Below, one piece after another: positions 17,246-28,533 of a DNA stretch of 64,000 nt (position 1 is its first letter; the number at the start of each line of letters is the position of its first letter). The translations under genes and the position numbers were made by a program. The notes below the pieces were generated by a model, which saw nothing but the letters and a program-made list of their open reading frames with translations, made no database searches and was not told the DNA's origin. The DNA is from Nymphaea colorata (Eukaryota; Streptophyta; Magnoliopsida; Nymphaeales; Nymphaeaceae), in the NCBI RefSeq assembly GCF_008831285.2, contig NC_045141.1, forward strand, positions 8,297,353 to 8,361,352. The letters run 5' to 3'.

Positions 17246-17908
17246 TTACCATGCTTCCGCTGCTCTCTTATCCTTCACCTCGAGCATATAACATGACTGT
17301 ATAGGGTTCGTCATAACAGTCTTCGACTGTTCTGCAATTTGCTGCATTTTAGCCTCTTTCAGTTGTGATTCCATCTTTCCCATGGAATAACTACTGCCCA
17401 TCTGGTCTGACCCTTCTCCTGGACCTTGTGCTGCTATGGTCTTTGCATACTTTGTGTCAACAGCCCTTAAGACAACTTGTCCTTCGCTATTCTCCTTAGG
17501 GAACATAATGGACTTTGTGGCAAAGTCCCATTGGATTTTTCCCAACGTTCTGAACCATTGCATTCCCAAAACTACATCTACTCCATGGATAGGCAGAATA
17601 TATAAGTCCATTGTAAATGGTACATTCTGAATATGAAGCACCCTATCCTTGCATAACTCCTTGCATGTGTGACGTGTTCCATCACCGGTTTGGACATCAA
17701 AAGAATATATCACTTCACTTTTACCACCTATCAATTGAGCTGTCCCTGGACTTATGAAATTAGTAGCTGATCCCGTGTCTAGGAGAGCTAATACTTTATG
17801 GTTACTGATGTGTCCAACAGCCTTCATGGGATCCAGATGTCTTTTATTAGCTATCGTGTGACATAGCACCTGGCTGTCATAATGAGATTCATAGTTCGAA
17901 CTTTCTTC
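17246..17908 (-). pseudogene. Ty3/gypsy retropepsin-like protease
   Basis: The frame carries the aspartic-protease signature ALLDTGSATNFIS (DTG triad) at about residues 29-41, followed by VVLGMQWFRTLGKIQWDF, the second hallmark of plant gypsy retropepsins. In a live element this would cut the Gag-Pol polyprotein inside the virus-like particle. The frame is the same as that of the upstream gag remnant and is separated from it by one TAG (17909-17911). The region after FPKENSEGQ is low in conserved features. A shorter, broken copy of its C-terminal part lies at 30024-30180. Confidence 0.75.
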
Positions 17909-18355
17909 CTAGCTGTCTTGCTCTCTAGCTGATTGCTCAACTTTATACTCTTCATCTTCGTCATCCATGACTATGAACAAGTTGATCACTTTGCACTTAT
18001 GTCCACGAAACCAGTTGTCTTCACAATGATAACACAACCCCTTTGCCATTCTCTCATCCCACTCTTGCTGGGTAATGTATTGTTTCTTAGGGCTGTTAGA
18101 GGTTGGCTGTGGTACCTCCTTCTTCTTTGGTAACATTTCCGGATTTGGCGGTCTGGTCCGATGTGGGTCAAACATTTTGCCTTGCTTTTGGAGAGCCCGT
18201 TTCCGTTCCATTTTCTCTTCTTTGTGTCGGGCAACTTTCATGCATATCTTTAAGTCACGAGATTCTTGGGAAAGCACAGCCAACTGAATATCAGGCTGTA
18301 ATCCCCCAATGAAAGCTCCTTCCTCACTTGGGTCTCCTCTAGAGTTAGAGCTCAA
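17909..18355 (-). pseudogene. Ty3/gypsy Gag fragment with zinc knuckle
   Basis: The frame of 148 codons includes a basic segment followed by GLCYHCEDNWFRGHKCK, a CCHC zinc knuckle of the C-x2-C-x7-H-x-C spacing usual in plant gypsy Gag. Gag normally packages the element RNA. The N-terminal capsid part is missing: the frame starts at the border of block Y. It ends in TAG at 17909-17911 and the protease continues in the same frame. Confidence 0.7.
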
Positions 18356-19665
18356 GCCTGTTCATGTCTATGAGAAGGAGTGGGCTGCCGAGCCACTAGG
18401 TCCTTGCTTTAGGATCTCAAGGCGTCACTCTTTCTTGGAGTCCTTGGTGAGTCTAAGGATAGGGATGTGGTACGACCTCTAGGGTGAGAATACAGGGGGA
18501 GGCATAACGAGCATGGGTGCTTAGGGACTTGGTAGGAATTTAGCTTGGCTAGGTGGGTGCTAAAGGAGAGGGGCGTGGAGGGGATGGGAGTGATTCAAGT
18601 CAGGGGGCTATACATGAGAGAGAGAGAGAGAGCGAAGGGGCTTGAATCTCCCTTGTGCATGTCCTTCATCATTTTCTGTACAGCCAATCGAGTTTCTCTT
18701 AGTCGAACATGGATCCATTTGGTTGTCCTTATGAAATTTATGTTCTTTTTTGTGAAGAACACATTTTAAATTGAATTTTCTTGATGTTTTGATCTAGTTC
18801 GAGATGCATGAAAGTTTGGTTTGAAATTGAATTTTCTTCTTGTTGCCTTCTTAGCTGTAGTTCAATATAGTGAGGACGTGGTTCAGGGTAGTGCTCATGG
18901 TTCAGAATGCCATGCTTGTTTGAGTTTTAGTTAAAGTAGTTGCAGTTTGATTGTTAACTGTCGTGTTCTCTTCATTGAGCTTGTGATTCTATTTAAATGC
19001 GGATACGTTAGTTGCACATGTCATGGCTATACCAGGTATAAAAGGATGCATGTGTATACTAGAGTTTTATAGTCATCTATATTTACTGCTACTTCTTCTA
19101 CATCGGTATCTTCACATTGTTTTGTTTCTCACTTCAAGCCTCTTGAAAAGGCTAGCCCCTTTCTCCCTTGAGTACATAGGACACTTGAATATGCTTTTTT
19201 GTGTGGGAGACTCTACCTGTCTTCATAATTGTTGATGGTGCAGTAGAACAAGGAGGCAATAGGATGATCTATAAAAATTTGATCATTGGTTCTGCGTGCA
19301 TTGTATTTTCTCCTAAAATTGGTAGCCAATTGAAAGGTGGTTGTGAAGAAAGGAATTAGGAGCATTTTATCACCTCCTCCTATGCATCAATGTGTGAGTG
19401 CAATTTTTTAAAATATGATCTTATGTTGTTTTTCAGGATTTGTGGATTAATTGGAAAACTTTAGATAGGGATTTGCATTTGAGTTTGTACAATTAAACTT
19501 GTTTAGGTATGAAGCTCAATTTCTGATGGCACATGTACAGGGTTCATCTCTTTTTTTTTTCAATTTTTTTATTGCAGGTAGTTGAATTTGGCATCCTTCA
19601 TATATTTCTGCTATGTATTCTTGACATACTTTTAAAAATTTAAGTTATTCAACCGCTGTTTGTAG

Positions 19666-19905
19666 GACCTCTCAAGTATTGGTGCAAGAGAAGCAAAGTT
19701 GATGTGCTGGTTTCCTACTTAGCCACATGGAATGACGATGCTTTTTCTAGTTCTTTAGATAGTGTTGGCTATTGGGTTGACGGCATGCCATTTGTGCACT
19801 CATTGAGTGGTTACTGAAAATTTTATTTGGTAATTAGCCCCACAAGAACACCTATGAGGTTCTATGAGAGTACATTCGAAGATATAAATTGCAAAGAGCT
19901 ACCAG
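19666..19905 (+). pseudogene. Plant LacZ-like GH2 beta-galactosidase exon, copy 1 (nonsense)
   Basis: The 240 nt segment is bounded by a TGTAG acceptor and a CAG/GTTTGT donor. It translates to GPLKYWCKR, ATWNDDAFSSS, YWVDGMPFVHSLSGY and RFYESTFED. This matches the N-terminal sugar-binding region of the plant glycoside hydrolase family 2 protein related to E. coli LacZ, where the phrase LPFVKSLSGYWKF is typical. The expected Trp codon after SLSGY is TGA (19815-19817), so this copy cannot encode the protein. Later exons with the catalytic Glu residues were not found in block Y. The intact-frame copy is at 35060-35299. Confidence 0.75.
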
Positions 19906-22077
19906 GTTTGTCTTTTTGTCTCATATGCAAATCAGTGGCAGAGTTAGAAAGTTGAGCCACAGGGCCACTGTCTTGTCATTTAGTAGAATATAAAATGTCA
20001 TTACACGTAAGATTTTCCTGAAACAGAAGATGTGTTTTAGTTAATAGAATAACAAATTGCACTACTACCCAAGAATAACTTAATAAGTTAATGAACAATA
20101 TAATTTTTAATGTCTTTTTTAAGACTCTTTTTTTATATGACAGAAAGGTGATGCCACTTAACGGGCCTTCTTTTTGGGAGTTAGTCCCTATAAAATTTGA
20201 CTTGATTTTTATATTTGTTGTAAAGAAAACTAAATCCACACTACAAGATGAAATTGCTTCCTGAAATGGATTTTCAATGAGAAGATGGGTGTTCATAAAA
20301 ATTTGTCTACATCAAACTTTATGTGTAACCAGTACAAAAGAAACACGGCAATTGTTATACTCTCTTATAATTGCTATTCATTAAGAAAACATTTTTCCTT
20401 TTTTCAATATGGCAAATTTTGAAATGAGAAACTGCATGTGGGGCCTTTGCACATCCCAAGCCATGGGTGACCCTGTCTATGATGTCAACTAATTTTATGT
20501 GATATTATTTTATACTTCTTGCTCCTTCGCCTATCCACCAAAAGTGGGAGTGGTCATTGTTTCTTTAAGCTTTACTAGTGTCATGTTCACATATGTGACT
20601 ACTTATCTTTCTATTGCTCTCATTCACTTATACTATGTTGACAAATACCTACACTTTCTGAGTTTTGCAAGGTGACTGCCCTGTTCATAAATCCTACAAC
20701 CTGTAAAGAATCTCGAGTCACGCCTATTCAGGTACTAAGGACTCGGATTGTGAATGTATGGCATGTGTTTGAGAGAGAGAGAGATTTTTAAATCTTCGTA
20801 AATGTTGTCTTCGCAAGTTTGTTCTAACAAGAACAGGGTAATCTTGCATAGCCAAGAAGAACGGGGTAATTCTATATCATGCAATCACATGCTTTAAGGC
20901 CTTGTTGTCTTTAATTTGGTATTTAAAATATTTGCGATCAAATAGTATTTGAGTATGCTTTGCATTTGTGACTTGTTTTTTTCTGTTGAATAAGAACACA
21001 AACTTTAGATTTGCATTGTTAAGTTAACTTCGGATGTTCTTTATTTTTATGTTTCTTCGTGCATTGGTGAACATTGACCATGTGAAGTCAACTTACCCAA
21101 TTCGCTAGCCCACCGTTTGCATTAGTTCTTGTAGTGCATTTTCAAGTAGTCCTCCTTGGAATGCTGGACTATGATCCCATATGCTTATTTTGCAGCCTTT
21201 GGCATTCATATTCTTTCTATGTAGCCCACCATTTTCTTGACCTAAACATGCAACTTTTGCAGAACTTGGCAAACTCGACCTCCGAACTGGCTTCTTCACT
21301 TTGAGACAAATTAAAGTAGCCACATTGAACTTCGATGCTGTTGACATATGGAACTTTTCTTTATAAAATATCTACGGTAGTTAGTTTGTCATTGCTGTGG
21401 ATGTGTATGGTGCAATGTTTAGATATTAGCTATTCCATATTTCTGTGTATTGAATAGGTTTTTGTTCCTAGTGATACAAGAAGGATGTAGGTGAAACCAA
21501 CTAAATAGGCTACTGAGTGAGGCCTAGTTTGTGGATGGTACCCACGTTTCTTTGAGAAGCCTTCCTTCAGTTAATTATGATTTTGAGTCAAGCAAACCCC
21601 CTCCCACTAAAAACTGCTTTTTAGAGGGTCAACTTGTTTTTACATGTATATTGTATAATTCCCATTTTAACCATATGTAGTTAATAAACCAACAAGAAAA
21701 TCTTGAAAATTAGTGTTATCTTCTCAGCTGTTTTATTACATTTTTTCTACTTATATTTTATATTTGGCAATGCTTTCCTGAAAAATCTTGAAAATTGCAT
21801 GTACATACTGATGTATGTGACTCCATGCTCGTGCAAACCTATAAGTAGCAGCTCTTTCACGAGTTTGCTGAACGTTTAGAGAGAATTGTGACAAAGATAG
21901 GTTGTTTACATATTTTCACCTGCTATGCCTGTGCATCTCATTGCAATGTAGCTTCTTTGCTAACTCTTCTTTCTTTTCCTCGCATATTGTGCAGAACCTG
22001 ACCACTATAAGCTGGTTGCTGAGCAAAGTTCCCAGTAATTTTATATTTCAGTCCACATTCAAATTCATTTGTTGATA

Positions 22078-22426
22078 TGTACAGTATACTACAAAATACA
22101 TAATTCATACATGTATTGTATATATGTTAACATATATCTATATACATATATTAACATATCACATACTATATAAGTATACACATATCACATATATAATAGA
22201 TATATTTATTATATTCCACTTATATGTATATACCATTATATTATAGTATAATATAGTACATATGTACATACATATATAGTTTCAAATGTTATACATATTA
22301 TGCATATACATACATATATATGTAATATGTTTATATATATGTGTGTATATGTATATATGATGTCATACATTAATATGATTACACTTGTATATATCCATAG
22401 TATGTAACTATGTTATATAGTATGCA

Positions 22427-22469
<43 letters not shown>

Positions 22470-23290
22470 TTGTTTGTTACATATGTAATTTTATTTGTGT
22501 ATAGTTTTAAATTTTTATCAAGCTTACCTTAATCTCATCAAAATTCAAGGTTTTATTAAAAAGAGTAAATGGGGGGGGGGGGAGGAGAGAGAGAGAGAGG
22601 AAGGAAAAAAAGAAGAGGAAAAGATTGGAGAAGGAAAATAAGAAAAAAACAAGAGAAAAGAATAATAGATGCCGCCAGGAGCATCCCATTAGGTTTGATC
22701 GAGTTGATTGACGTGCCAGGCCGCACGCACCTGCATTGGTGCCGGTGCGCCACCATAGTTCGTGCACCCATGTGACTTACTTTATAACATGTTATATTAC
22801 ATATGCAATACATAATTTATTATATATGTATATATATATTATGTAACATTTATAATACACACACACGCACACACACACACACACACACACATATATTTAT
22901 GTATATATATATATATAATAAATTTATGTATATATTGCATATATGTAATACAAGTAATATATTGTGTATATAATGTGTACATATAGTTGTATGTATATAA
23001 TATTATAGTATATGACATAAATAGTATAGAGTTATATGTATATGTACATATAACTATTATAGTTTTATATATGTATATTAGATAAATATTATATATAATT
23101 GTATATAATGTATATATGACATCAGAGATGCAGTATATTACTATGTAACATATATATAAATGTATAGTATATATATAATACATAAAATATATGTTGTATA
23201 TGATATATGTATATTTATAATATCTGTATACATTAACATATAACATGTAGGTAACTATGTGATTTATACGTACTATGTATGACATATACT
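22078..23290. repeat. AT/TATG satellite-like tract with CA and G runs, copy 1
   Basis: About 1.2 kb dominated by ATATAT, TATGTATA and ACATAT words. It includes a (TA)n run at 22433-22455, a (CA)n run near 22857-22891 and a run of 12 G at 22571-22582. An island of ordinary sequence at 22500-22790 interrupts it. The counterpart at 37490-38650 is aligned but differs in repeat length. Open frames inside it are artefacts of the simple repeat. Confidence 0.85.
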
Positions 23291-24028
23291 ATATATTCAT
23301 GTGGAACAAACGTAGATGCTAAACATGATAAGAGTGGTAACTGAGCATTCTTGGTGTCCCTCAAGGCCAGCGCACTCAATGTGACAACACCTGAGTTTGG
23401 AAACTGTTCCCAAGCAGGAGTAACAGAATTACGAACGGGGCTTGGACATTGGAAAGCCAAAAGTAAGGTGCTTTTGAAGTGTCTTGAGAGCACTATTTAA
23501 AGAAAGAAGCCAGCTTCCTTTGTGACCAGAACTGTGCTTCCCATTCAGGCAACTGATGCAAGCTTCTTTTTTCAATAAAATCTAGATTCCTAATGTAATC
23601 ACACCCTATTTTATAAATCTTTGCCCAAGCTTAAAACTTAATTATGCAAAAAGTTTGGAGTTTGAAACTTTAAAGTTTGATCATTGTTTATAAGTTATAT
23701 TTTTGCTGGCTAGTTGTTTCTTAACTTGCTACTTTGGCTCACGTTTGCTTCGTGATATACTTTTGGGTGACTTACAGTTCATTTATTGGTTCCTACTTCC
23801 GAAAATTTGTAGGGGTCTCTCTAGTCGCTCTCGATTCCATACTAACCCTGGTCCCAAGAACAGAGGCAAATGTGAATAAGTGCTTGGTGTTTTAACTAAC
23901 TGGAAATAATTGTGCTTTAGATAATTTATTCCTTATCGTCTTGTTATGATGTTATCTGTTTTTCGGAAACAAGGAAGATTGATACTGCTAGTCCATGACT
24001 ATTTTTTGTTTTCTTTTGATAATTGCAG

Positions 24029-24165
24029 AATGCTGATATGGACAATTTTGTTGACTTTGGCACCGATTTGTATACAGCGCCTGAGACTTCCTGCTTGGGC
24101 ACAGGCTTTGAGGAAAACGAGCTAAAATGCATAGATAATGAAGAGACAGACAATGCAGCTCAAAG
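24029..24165 (+). CDS. Unidentified exon-like ORF conserved between Y copies, copy 1
   Basis: A segment of 137 nt lies between a TTGCAG acceptor and an AAAG/GTTGAT donor and is open in one frame: NADMDNFVDFGTDLYTAPETS...GTGFEENELKCIDNEETDNAAQR. The acidic, non-AT-biased peptide and the matching borders in copy 2 (39397-39533) support a real exon. I do not recognise the protein. It may or may not belong to the same gene as the GH2 exon upstream. Confidence 0.4.
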
Positions 24166-25721
24166 GTTGATGATTTTAATTGCTAATATGTTCATCGATT
24201 GGTTTCTAATTTTGCATTCCTCTAGCACATGCCAATTTAGTGCTTCTATTAGAAATATATGCACATGAATAAGCATTTTATGCTTAAGTTGGTCATAAAG
24301 AACTGTTTTTTCTTCTTGTGTTACGTTAATTTCTTTTTTTCCCAAACTAATTAATTATTTACTCTCTAGTCTCTGCTTTCAAATGACATCATTCTGGTGT
24401 ATCTTGCAAGCAGGTCATGTTCAGCGATTCATGTAAATTTGAAGTTCATTTCCTTCTTGTCTGCAATCTCCATTATGTTATTGTGTATTTCCCACATTAA
24501 CTTACGACAGTCTTGTTCTTACTTGGTTTTTCTCTTCTCCAACTTGGCTGCCTATTAAGTGCATGATGTGCATCCAGCGTTCTAGCCATATATTGGTGTT
24601 GTTTCTAATGTTAAATTAATCAGTGGTGATCACAATGCCTCTCTGACATGATAATACTGTGATTTGTTAGTGAGCTAAGAACAAGTTGGCTTTGTTTGAT
24701 TTAAGTGGTTTTTTTATTAATAAATATTGCTACTATTATTGCTGTTATCACATTTATTCAGCAATTTGACATGATTTTGAGCCGTTCAAGAATGACCCTG
24801 GCTGGAATTATACTTTATTTCATGGTACTGAAATCCATGGATCCAAATCAATCCTCTTTCAATCAATATAGATCACATGTCCTTTTTGTTTTTAATTATT
24901 TTCAATATTCTAAATTTTTTGTTTTTCTCTTTTACCTTTTTATCATAAACAATACAATTTTTAACTTTCTCTGATTCACAAATGATTCCGATTTTTGTTT
25001 CAGCTAATCATTTGAATCTTTTGCAGACTAATTAGATTTAGGAATAAATTTTTGCATCACTTCTTTTATTGACAACAATTTTTGTTCCTCGTTGACTGTT
25101 TCTTAATTCTTCTATCTTCTTTTATGCTATTTTATTGAACTCTTTTCTTGTGTCTTGCTTCAAAATCTTTTCGAAGCCTTTCTTAAGGTGCCAGGACCTT
25201 AAAGCAGGTGAGCTCATTGACGTTTCTTCTGAACGAGTGTGACTTTTGTTGTTTAAATATCTCAAGAGCATTTGATATATGTTTATTGTTGCTATTCCTT
25301 TTTCTCTTTTTATCATTAGACAAAATCATGTTCTGAAAGTCTGTGCTATGGAAAGGAAAGTGTAGTGCAAGCAGATCTAGGTCTTGTGCCAAAAGATGCA
25401 AAGCTTGATAAGTATGCTCTCAGCTGTATATTTCTGTTTCTTCTTGTTTATCTGGTCACCTCAAGAAAGTCATTTTTCAGCTATCATCTCTGTTATCAAA
25501 TTTCGGGAATCAAATGCATCAGGTTTGTATTCTGAGTTCTACATGTGCCACTTGGGAGAATGATGATTGTAAAAACCAGTTTTCTATAATATTTTTCCAT
25601 TTTGCTTATTGTGGGCTGTAGATTCTGCATCGGAGAAATTGAAGATAGTGCCATCGACATGGAATAATAGGTCGAATAAAAGGATGCCTTGTTGAACCAG
25701 ATGACGGTGGCCAATGTGCAA

Positions 25722-25912
25722 TGTAACAACCCGACCCACTCCCAGGCTCGGGCACCTGGTTCAGCAGATCCCAAGCCGCTCCCTAGCAGTTTTGACTCCA
25801 GCCTGAAAAAGGCTAGGAACCAGGACAATCTTCTTATCAATGGCCTCCCTTTATAAGCCCTTGAAGATTCCTCACAATGTTCGATAAGGGACTAAACTTT
25901 TGGGGTGTTACA
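25722..25912 (-). repeat. 3' LTR of the TRIM
   Basis: 191 bp, TG...CA ends with short inverted termini TGTAACA/TGTTACA. Nearly identical to the partner LTR, differing at roughly a dozen positions by eye. Confidence 0.9.
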
Positions 25913-25927
25913 ATCCACCCCCTTTAA
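25913..25927 (-). other. Polypurine tract of the TRIM
   Basis: Read on the minus strand, TTAAAGGGGGTGGAT abuts the 3' LTR. This is the position and composition of a plus-strand primer site. Confidence 0.8.
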
Positions 25928-25976
25928 GGTACACACGTCCATGCGTGTGGGACCCCAGGTCCGAGTGTTGAAACCG

Positions 25977-25988
25977 GCTCTGATACCA
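25977..25988 (-). other. Primer binding site of the TRIM (initiator tRNA-Met)
   Basis: The minus strand reads TGGTATCAGAGC, the standard plant initiator tRNA-Met primer site, one base after the 5' LTR end. Confidence 0.92.
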
Positions 25989-25989
25989 C

Positions 25990-26180
25990 TGTAACAACCC
26001 AACCCACTCCCAGGCTCGGGCCCCTGGTTCGGCGGATCCCAACCCACCCCCTACCAGTTTTGGCTCCAACCTGAAAAAGGCTAGGAACTAGGACAATCTT
26101 CTTATCAATGGCCTCCTTTTATAAGCCCTTGAAGATTCCTCACAATCTTCGATACGGGACTAAACTTTTGGGTTGTTACA
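25990..26180 (-). repeat. 5' LTR of the TRIM
   Basis: 191 bp with the same termini as the 3' LTR. A TATAAAAGG promoter box lies at 26115-26124 (minus strand). Confidence 0.9.
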
Positions 26181-26185
26181 CGCAA

Positions 26186-27290
26186 TGGGGGTCAAGGTGC
26201 ACAATGCCCCTAGGGAGAGTACCCAGACCAGGATGCTGCAATTGCCATGCGGCCAGCATTGGAGAGAACTGAACCTTCGGCAGAACTTGATGGCAGTGAC
26301 ACAGTGGACTCTCTGACACACGCTCAAACATGAAGGTGCCAGGACAAAGGAGGAGTACTAGACTCACGCCTGGCAGGACACTGCCCTAACTTTCAATCTA
26401 GAACGGGAAAAGAGAACCTAGGTTGGTCTCTTCAAGCAAAAAATGCAGTTGATGTTGCCCACACTATCCAGGGCCAGCGACTGCATACCAACCAAGGAGG
26501 GCATTCTGCCACCAGTGGACCCAAGGAATGCCCTCAACCAGTGATTACAACACTTGTCTCCTAAGGAAAGGCAAGTACGTTTCAAGCACGGCCAGTGCAT
26601 CACGTGCAGAGCCAAATGGGGGCGACTACATGAGTGCAAGCAGCCAACGACCTGCTAGAAGAAGCTGAACCAGTGGCTCTTCTAGAGCTGCCAAAGGAGA
26701 GGGCAGAGGTGTGATTGTTACCTCTTCCGTCGCACAACCAGCCTGTTAAAGGCAAACTGTGGGCAGCCCACACTCTCTATCTCCGTTTTGTGCCCGGCTG
26801 TGAGGACAACGCCTACCAAGGAGACCCCAGCAACTGCAGTGAATGTAAAAGGATATGTCAGCTCTGCTGGAGCAATTTGGCTCATTGAGGGTGGGTCTGC
26901 TCAAGCCATCTTGAGTCAGCAGGGGGCTCGAATGGGGGTCAATATAGGAGGGCCCTTTGGCGCTGCCTACAAACATTAGGAAAACAGGGTGTAACAGCTC
27001 CATGCAAGCCTAATTATTTTTGTTGGATGGGGACCAGACATTGAACTTGACACTTGACAGCCCTCGGCTAAAGCGACTCAGCAAGGATTCCTCTGACCTC
27101 CTTGAAAAAATAAGTAGGATCCTTGAGGAGGGTGGTGAAAGGGTGACCATATACGACTTGGGAACCAACGGCCCCATCATGCATGCCTTGAGTTTTTAGA
27201 GAACCACCTCATACCAAGGTAAGGGGGCAACCAGTGAGATGAACAGATGGGCCAAGACTACTGAGCTGGCCAAAGAGTATGACTAGCCCA
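26186..27290 (+). mobile_element. Second Ty3/gypsy gag-protease relic, copy 1
   Basis: A GC-richer island. At 26578-26643 the plus strand encodes FKHGQCITCRAKWGRLHECKQ, a gypsy-type zinc knuckle. After frame breaks, 26788-26979 encodes VKGYVSSAGAIWLIEGGSAQAILSQQ and more, which aligns in pattern with the retropepsin core (normally LVDSGSTHNFIS) but has EGG in place of the catalytic DSG/DTG. Both features recur in copy 2. A TAG cuts the frame at 26980-26982. It is dead. Confidence 0.5.
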
Positions 27291-27399
27291 CAGCTTAGCA
27301 AACCACATCAATTCGGGTCAAGTAAGGGGAAGAGAAACAATTTAGATTTCAGCATATGCTGCCACCAAATTCTACCGGATCCACTGGAGTGCATCATGG

Positions 27400-28327
27400 A
27401 CTAAAATCTATCACTATTACTATATGTTGATGACATCATTCTTACAGGAAATTCACATTCATTTATAATGTCATTCCTCGTCTCCGTCAAACAACAATTT
27501 GCTATGAATGATCTGGGTGATCTGAATTACTTCTTGGGAATTCAAGTTGCAAGAACTTCCAATGGCTTGTTTATGAATCAGTCTAGATATGCTCAAGGCA
27601 TTATTTCTAGAGCACAAATGCAGCAATGTAAAATAGTGAGTGCACCTATTACTATTGGCTCCAAATCTCCTAAGGAATTTGATCCTCCTTATTCCAATGC
27701 TACTACATATTAAATCCTTGTAGGTGTACTTCAATACTTGACCCTTACACGGCCAGATCTCTCCTATACAGTAAATTTTGCATGTCAATTCATGCATGCC
27801 CCAACGATGAAGCATTTTCAAATCTAGAAACGCATTATACGATATGTTTGAGGCTCGTCTCAATAAATCCCAAGATTTGACTCTCCGAGCATACTTTGAT
27901 GCAGACTGGGTGGGCTGTCCAGATACACGCCGATTGACTTCAGGATACTGCACATTTCTTGGTTCAAATTGTATATCGAGGAGCTCTAAGAAACAACCGA
28001 CTGTTGCTCGCTCGTCCTGTGAAGCTGAATACCGGGCCCTCACCGGAGCTACTGCTGAAACTAAATGGCTTACCTTTATTTTACAAGATCTCGGTGTCTA
28101 CCTCTCCAAAGCTCCAATTCTATTGAGTGACAACATTTCAGCACTACGTACCACTATGAAAACAGTCTTTCATTCACATATGAAAATTTTGGAACTCGAT
28201 TATCATTTTGTTCGTGAACAAGTTGCACTGGGAAATATGAATACTCAATTCGTCACAACCAAAGGTCAGCTTGCAGATCTTTTTACCAAACCATTGTCTC
28301 AGCAACCTTCCCTTTGGTTGAGGGGGA
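27400..28327 (+). mobile_element. Ty1/copia RT-RNase H tail, copy 1
   Basis: The frame opens with the RT catalytic motif YVDD (27424) and FAMNDLGDLNYFLGIQV. It is stopped by TAA at 27712-27714, continues with a degenerate [17 protein letters not shown] segment and resumes as RNase H at 27844: DADWVGCPDTRRLTSGYC, SSCEAEYRALTGA, QLADLFTKPLSQQ. These are the standard copia C-terminal landmarks. A purine tract and a TGATAAC LTR start follow at 28328. The N-terminal two thirds of the element is missing. The left junction is with the gypsy relic. Confidence 0.9.
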
Positions 28328-28433
28328 TGATAACACACCAGCTCACTCCAGAAAATCAGGTGCGTCTTCAACGGTTCATAACTCCAGGAGATCAGGCGTG
28401 GATCATAATTGCAGGAAATCAGGCATAACTAAT
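28328..28433 (+). repeat. Copia 3' LTR start, cut by the assembly gap
   Basis: The sequence begins TGATAACACACC directly after a GAGGGGG purine tract. The homologous LTR in Y' continues for several hundred bases, here lost in the N run. Confidence 0.75.
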
Positions 28434-28533
28434 NNNNNNNNNNNNNNNNNNNNNNNNNNNNNNNNNNNNNNNNNNNNNNNNNNNNNNNNNNNNNNNNNNN
28501 NNNNNNNNNNNNNNNNNNNNNNNNNNNNNNNNN
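28434..28533. other. Assembly gap, 100 N
   Basis: Exactly 100 unknown bases. That is the conventional placeholder for a scaffold gap of unknown size, located at the junction of blocks Y and Z. Confidence 0.98.

Larger units (their letters stand above)
25722..26180 (-). mobile_element. Complete TRIM (miniature LTR retrotransposon), 459 bp
   Basis: Two direct repeats of 191 bp (25722-25912 and 25990-26180), each beginning TGTAACA and ending TGTTACA, flank only 77 bp. Oriented on the minus strand, the 5' LTR is followed after one base by a primer binding site TGGTATCAGAGC, the complement of the initiator tRNA-Met 3' end. Just before the 3' LTR is a purine tract AAAGGGGGTGG. Flanking 5 bp are TGCAA and CGCAA, a target site duplication with one C to T change. 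The same site in block Y' is empty (41083 region). The LTR has a TATAAAAGG box. It lacks the 5S rRNA-like segment of Cassandra TRIMs. There is no coding capacity, so it depends on another element's enzymes. Confidence 0.93.
18319..28433. repeat. Segmental duplication block Y, copy 1
   Basis: This stretch is repeated in direct orientation at about 33726-42803. Shared content in order: a GA microsatellite, the GH2 exon, a 1.2 kb AT satellite, several exon-like islands, a gypsy gag/protease relic and a copia tail. The copy differs from Y' by a TRIM insertion (25722-26180), by length of the AT satellite and by small indels. It runs into the 100 N gap. At its left edge Y' shares the last 17 bases before a 34 bp segment (18336-18369) that Y' lacks. 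That segment is flanked by GTCT on both sides, which points to a microhomology deletion in Y'. Confidence 0.92.

Noticed and set aside
21105-21347. Minus-strand frame conserved with 36520-36738
   Set aside because: Open in both copies but opposite in strand to the exons around it, with no recognised motif; conservation is expected from the recent duplication alone.
22839-23285. Open frame of 148 codons, Tyr/Ile-rich
   Set aside because: It is the translation of the AT/TATG satellite.
25722-26180. Cassandra-type TRIM carrying 5S rRNA
   Set aside because: Termini and primer site fit, but no 5S-like segment could be found in the 191 bp LTR.
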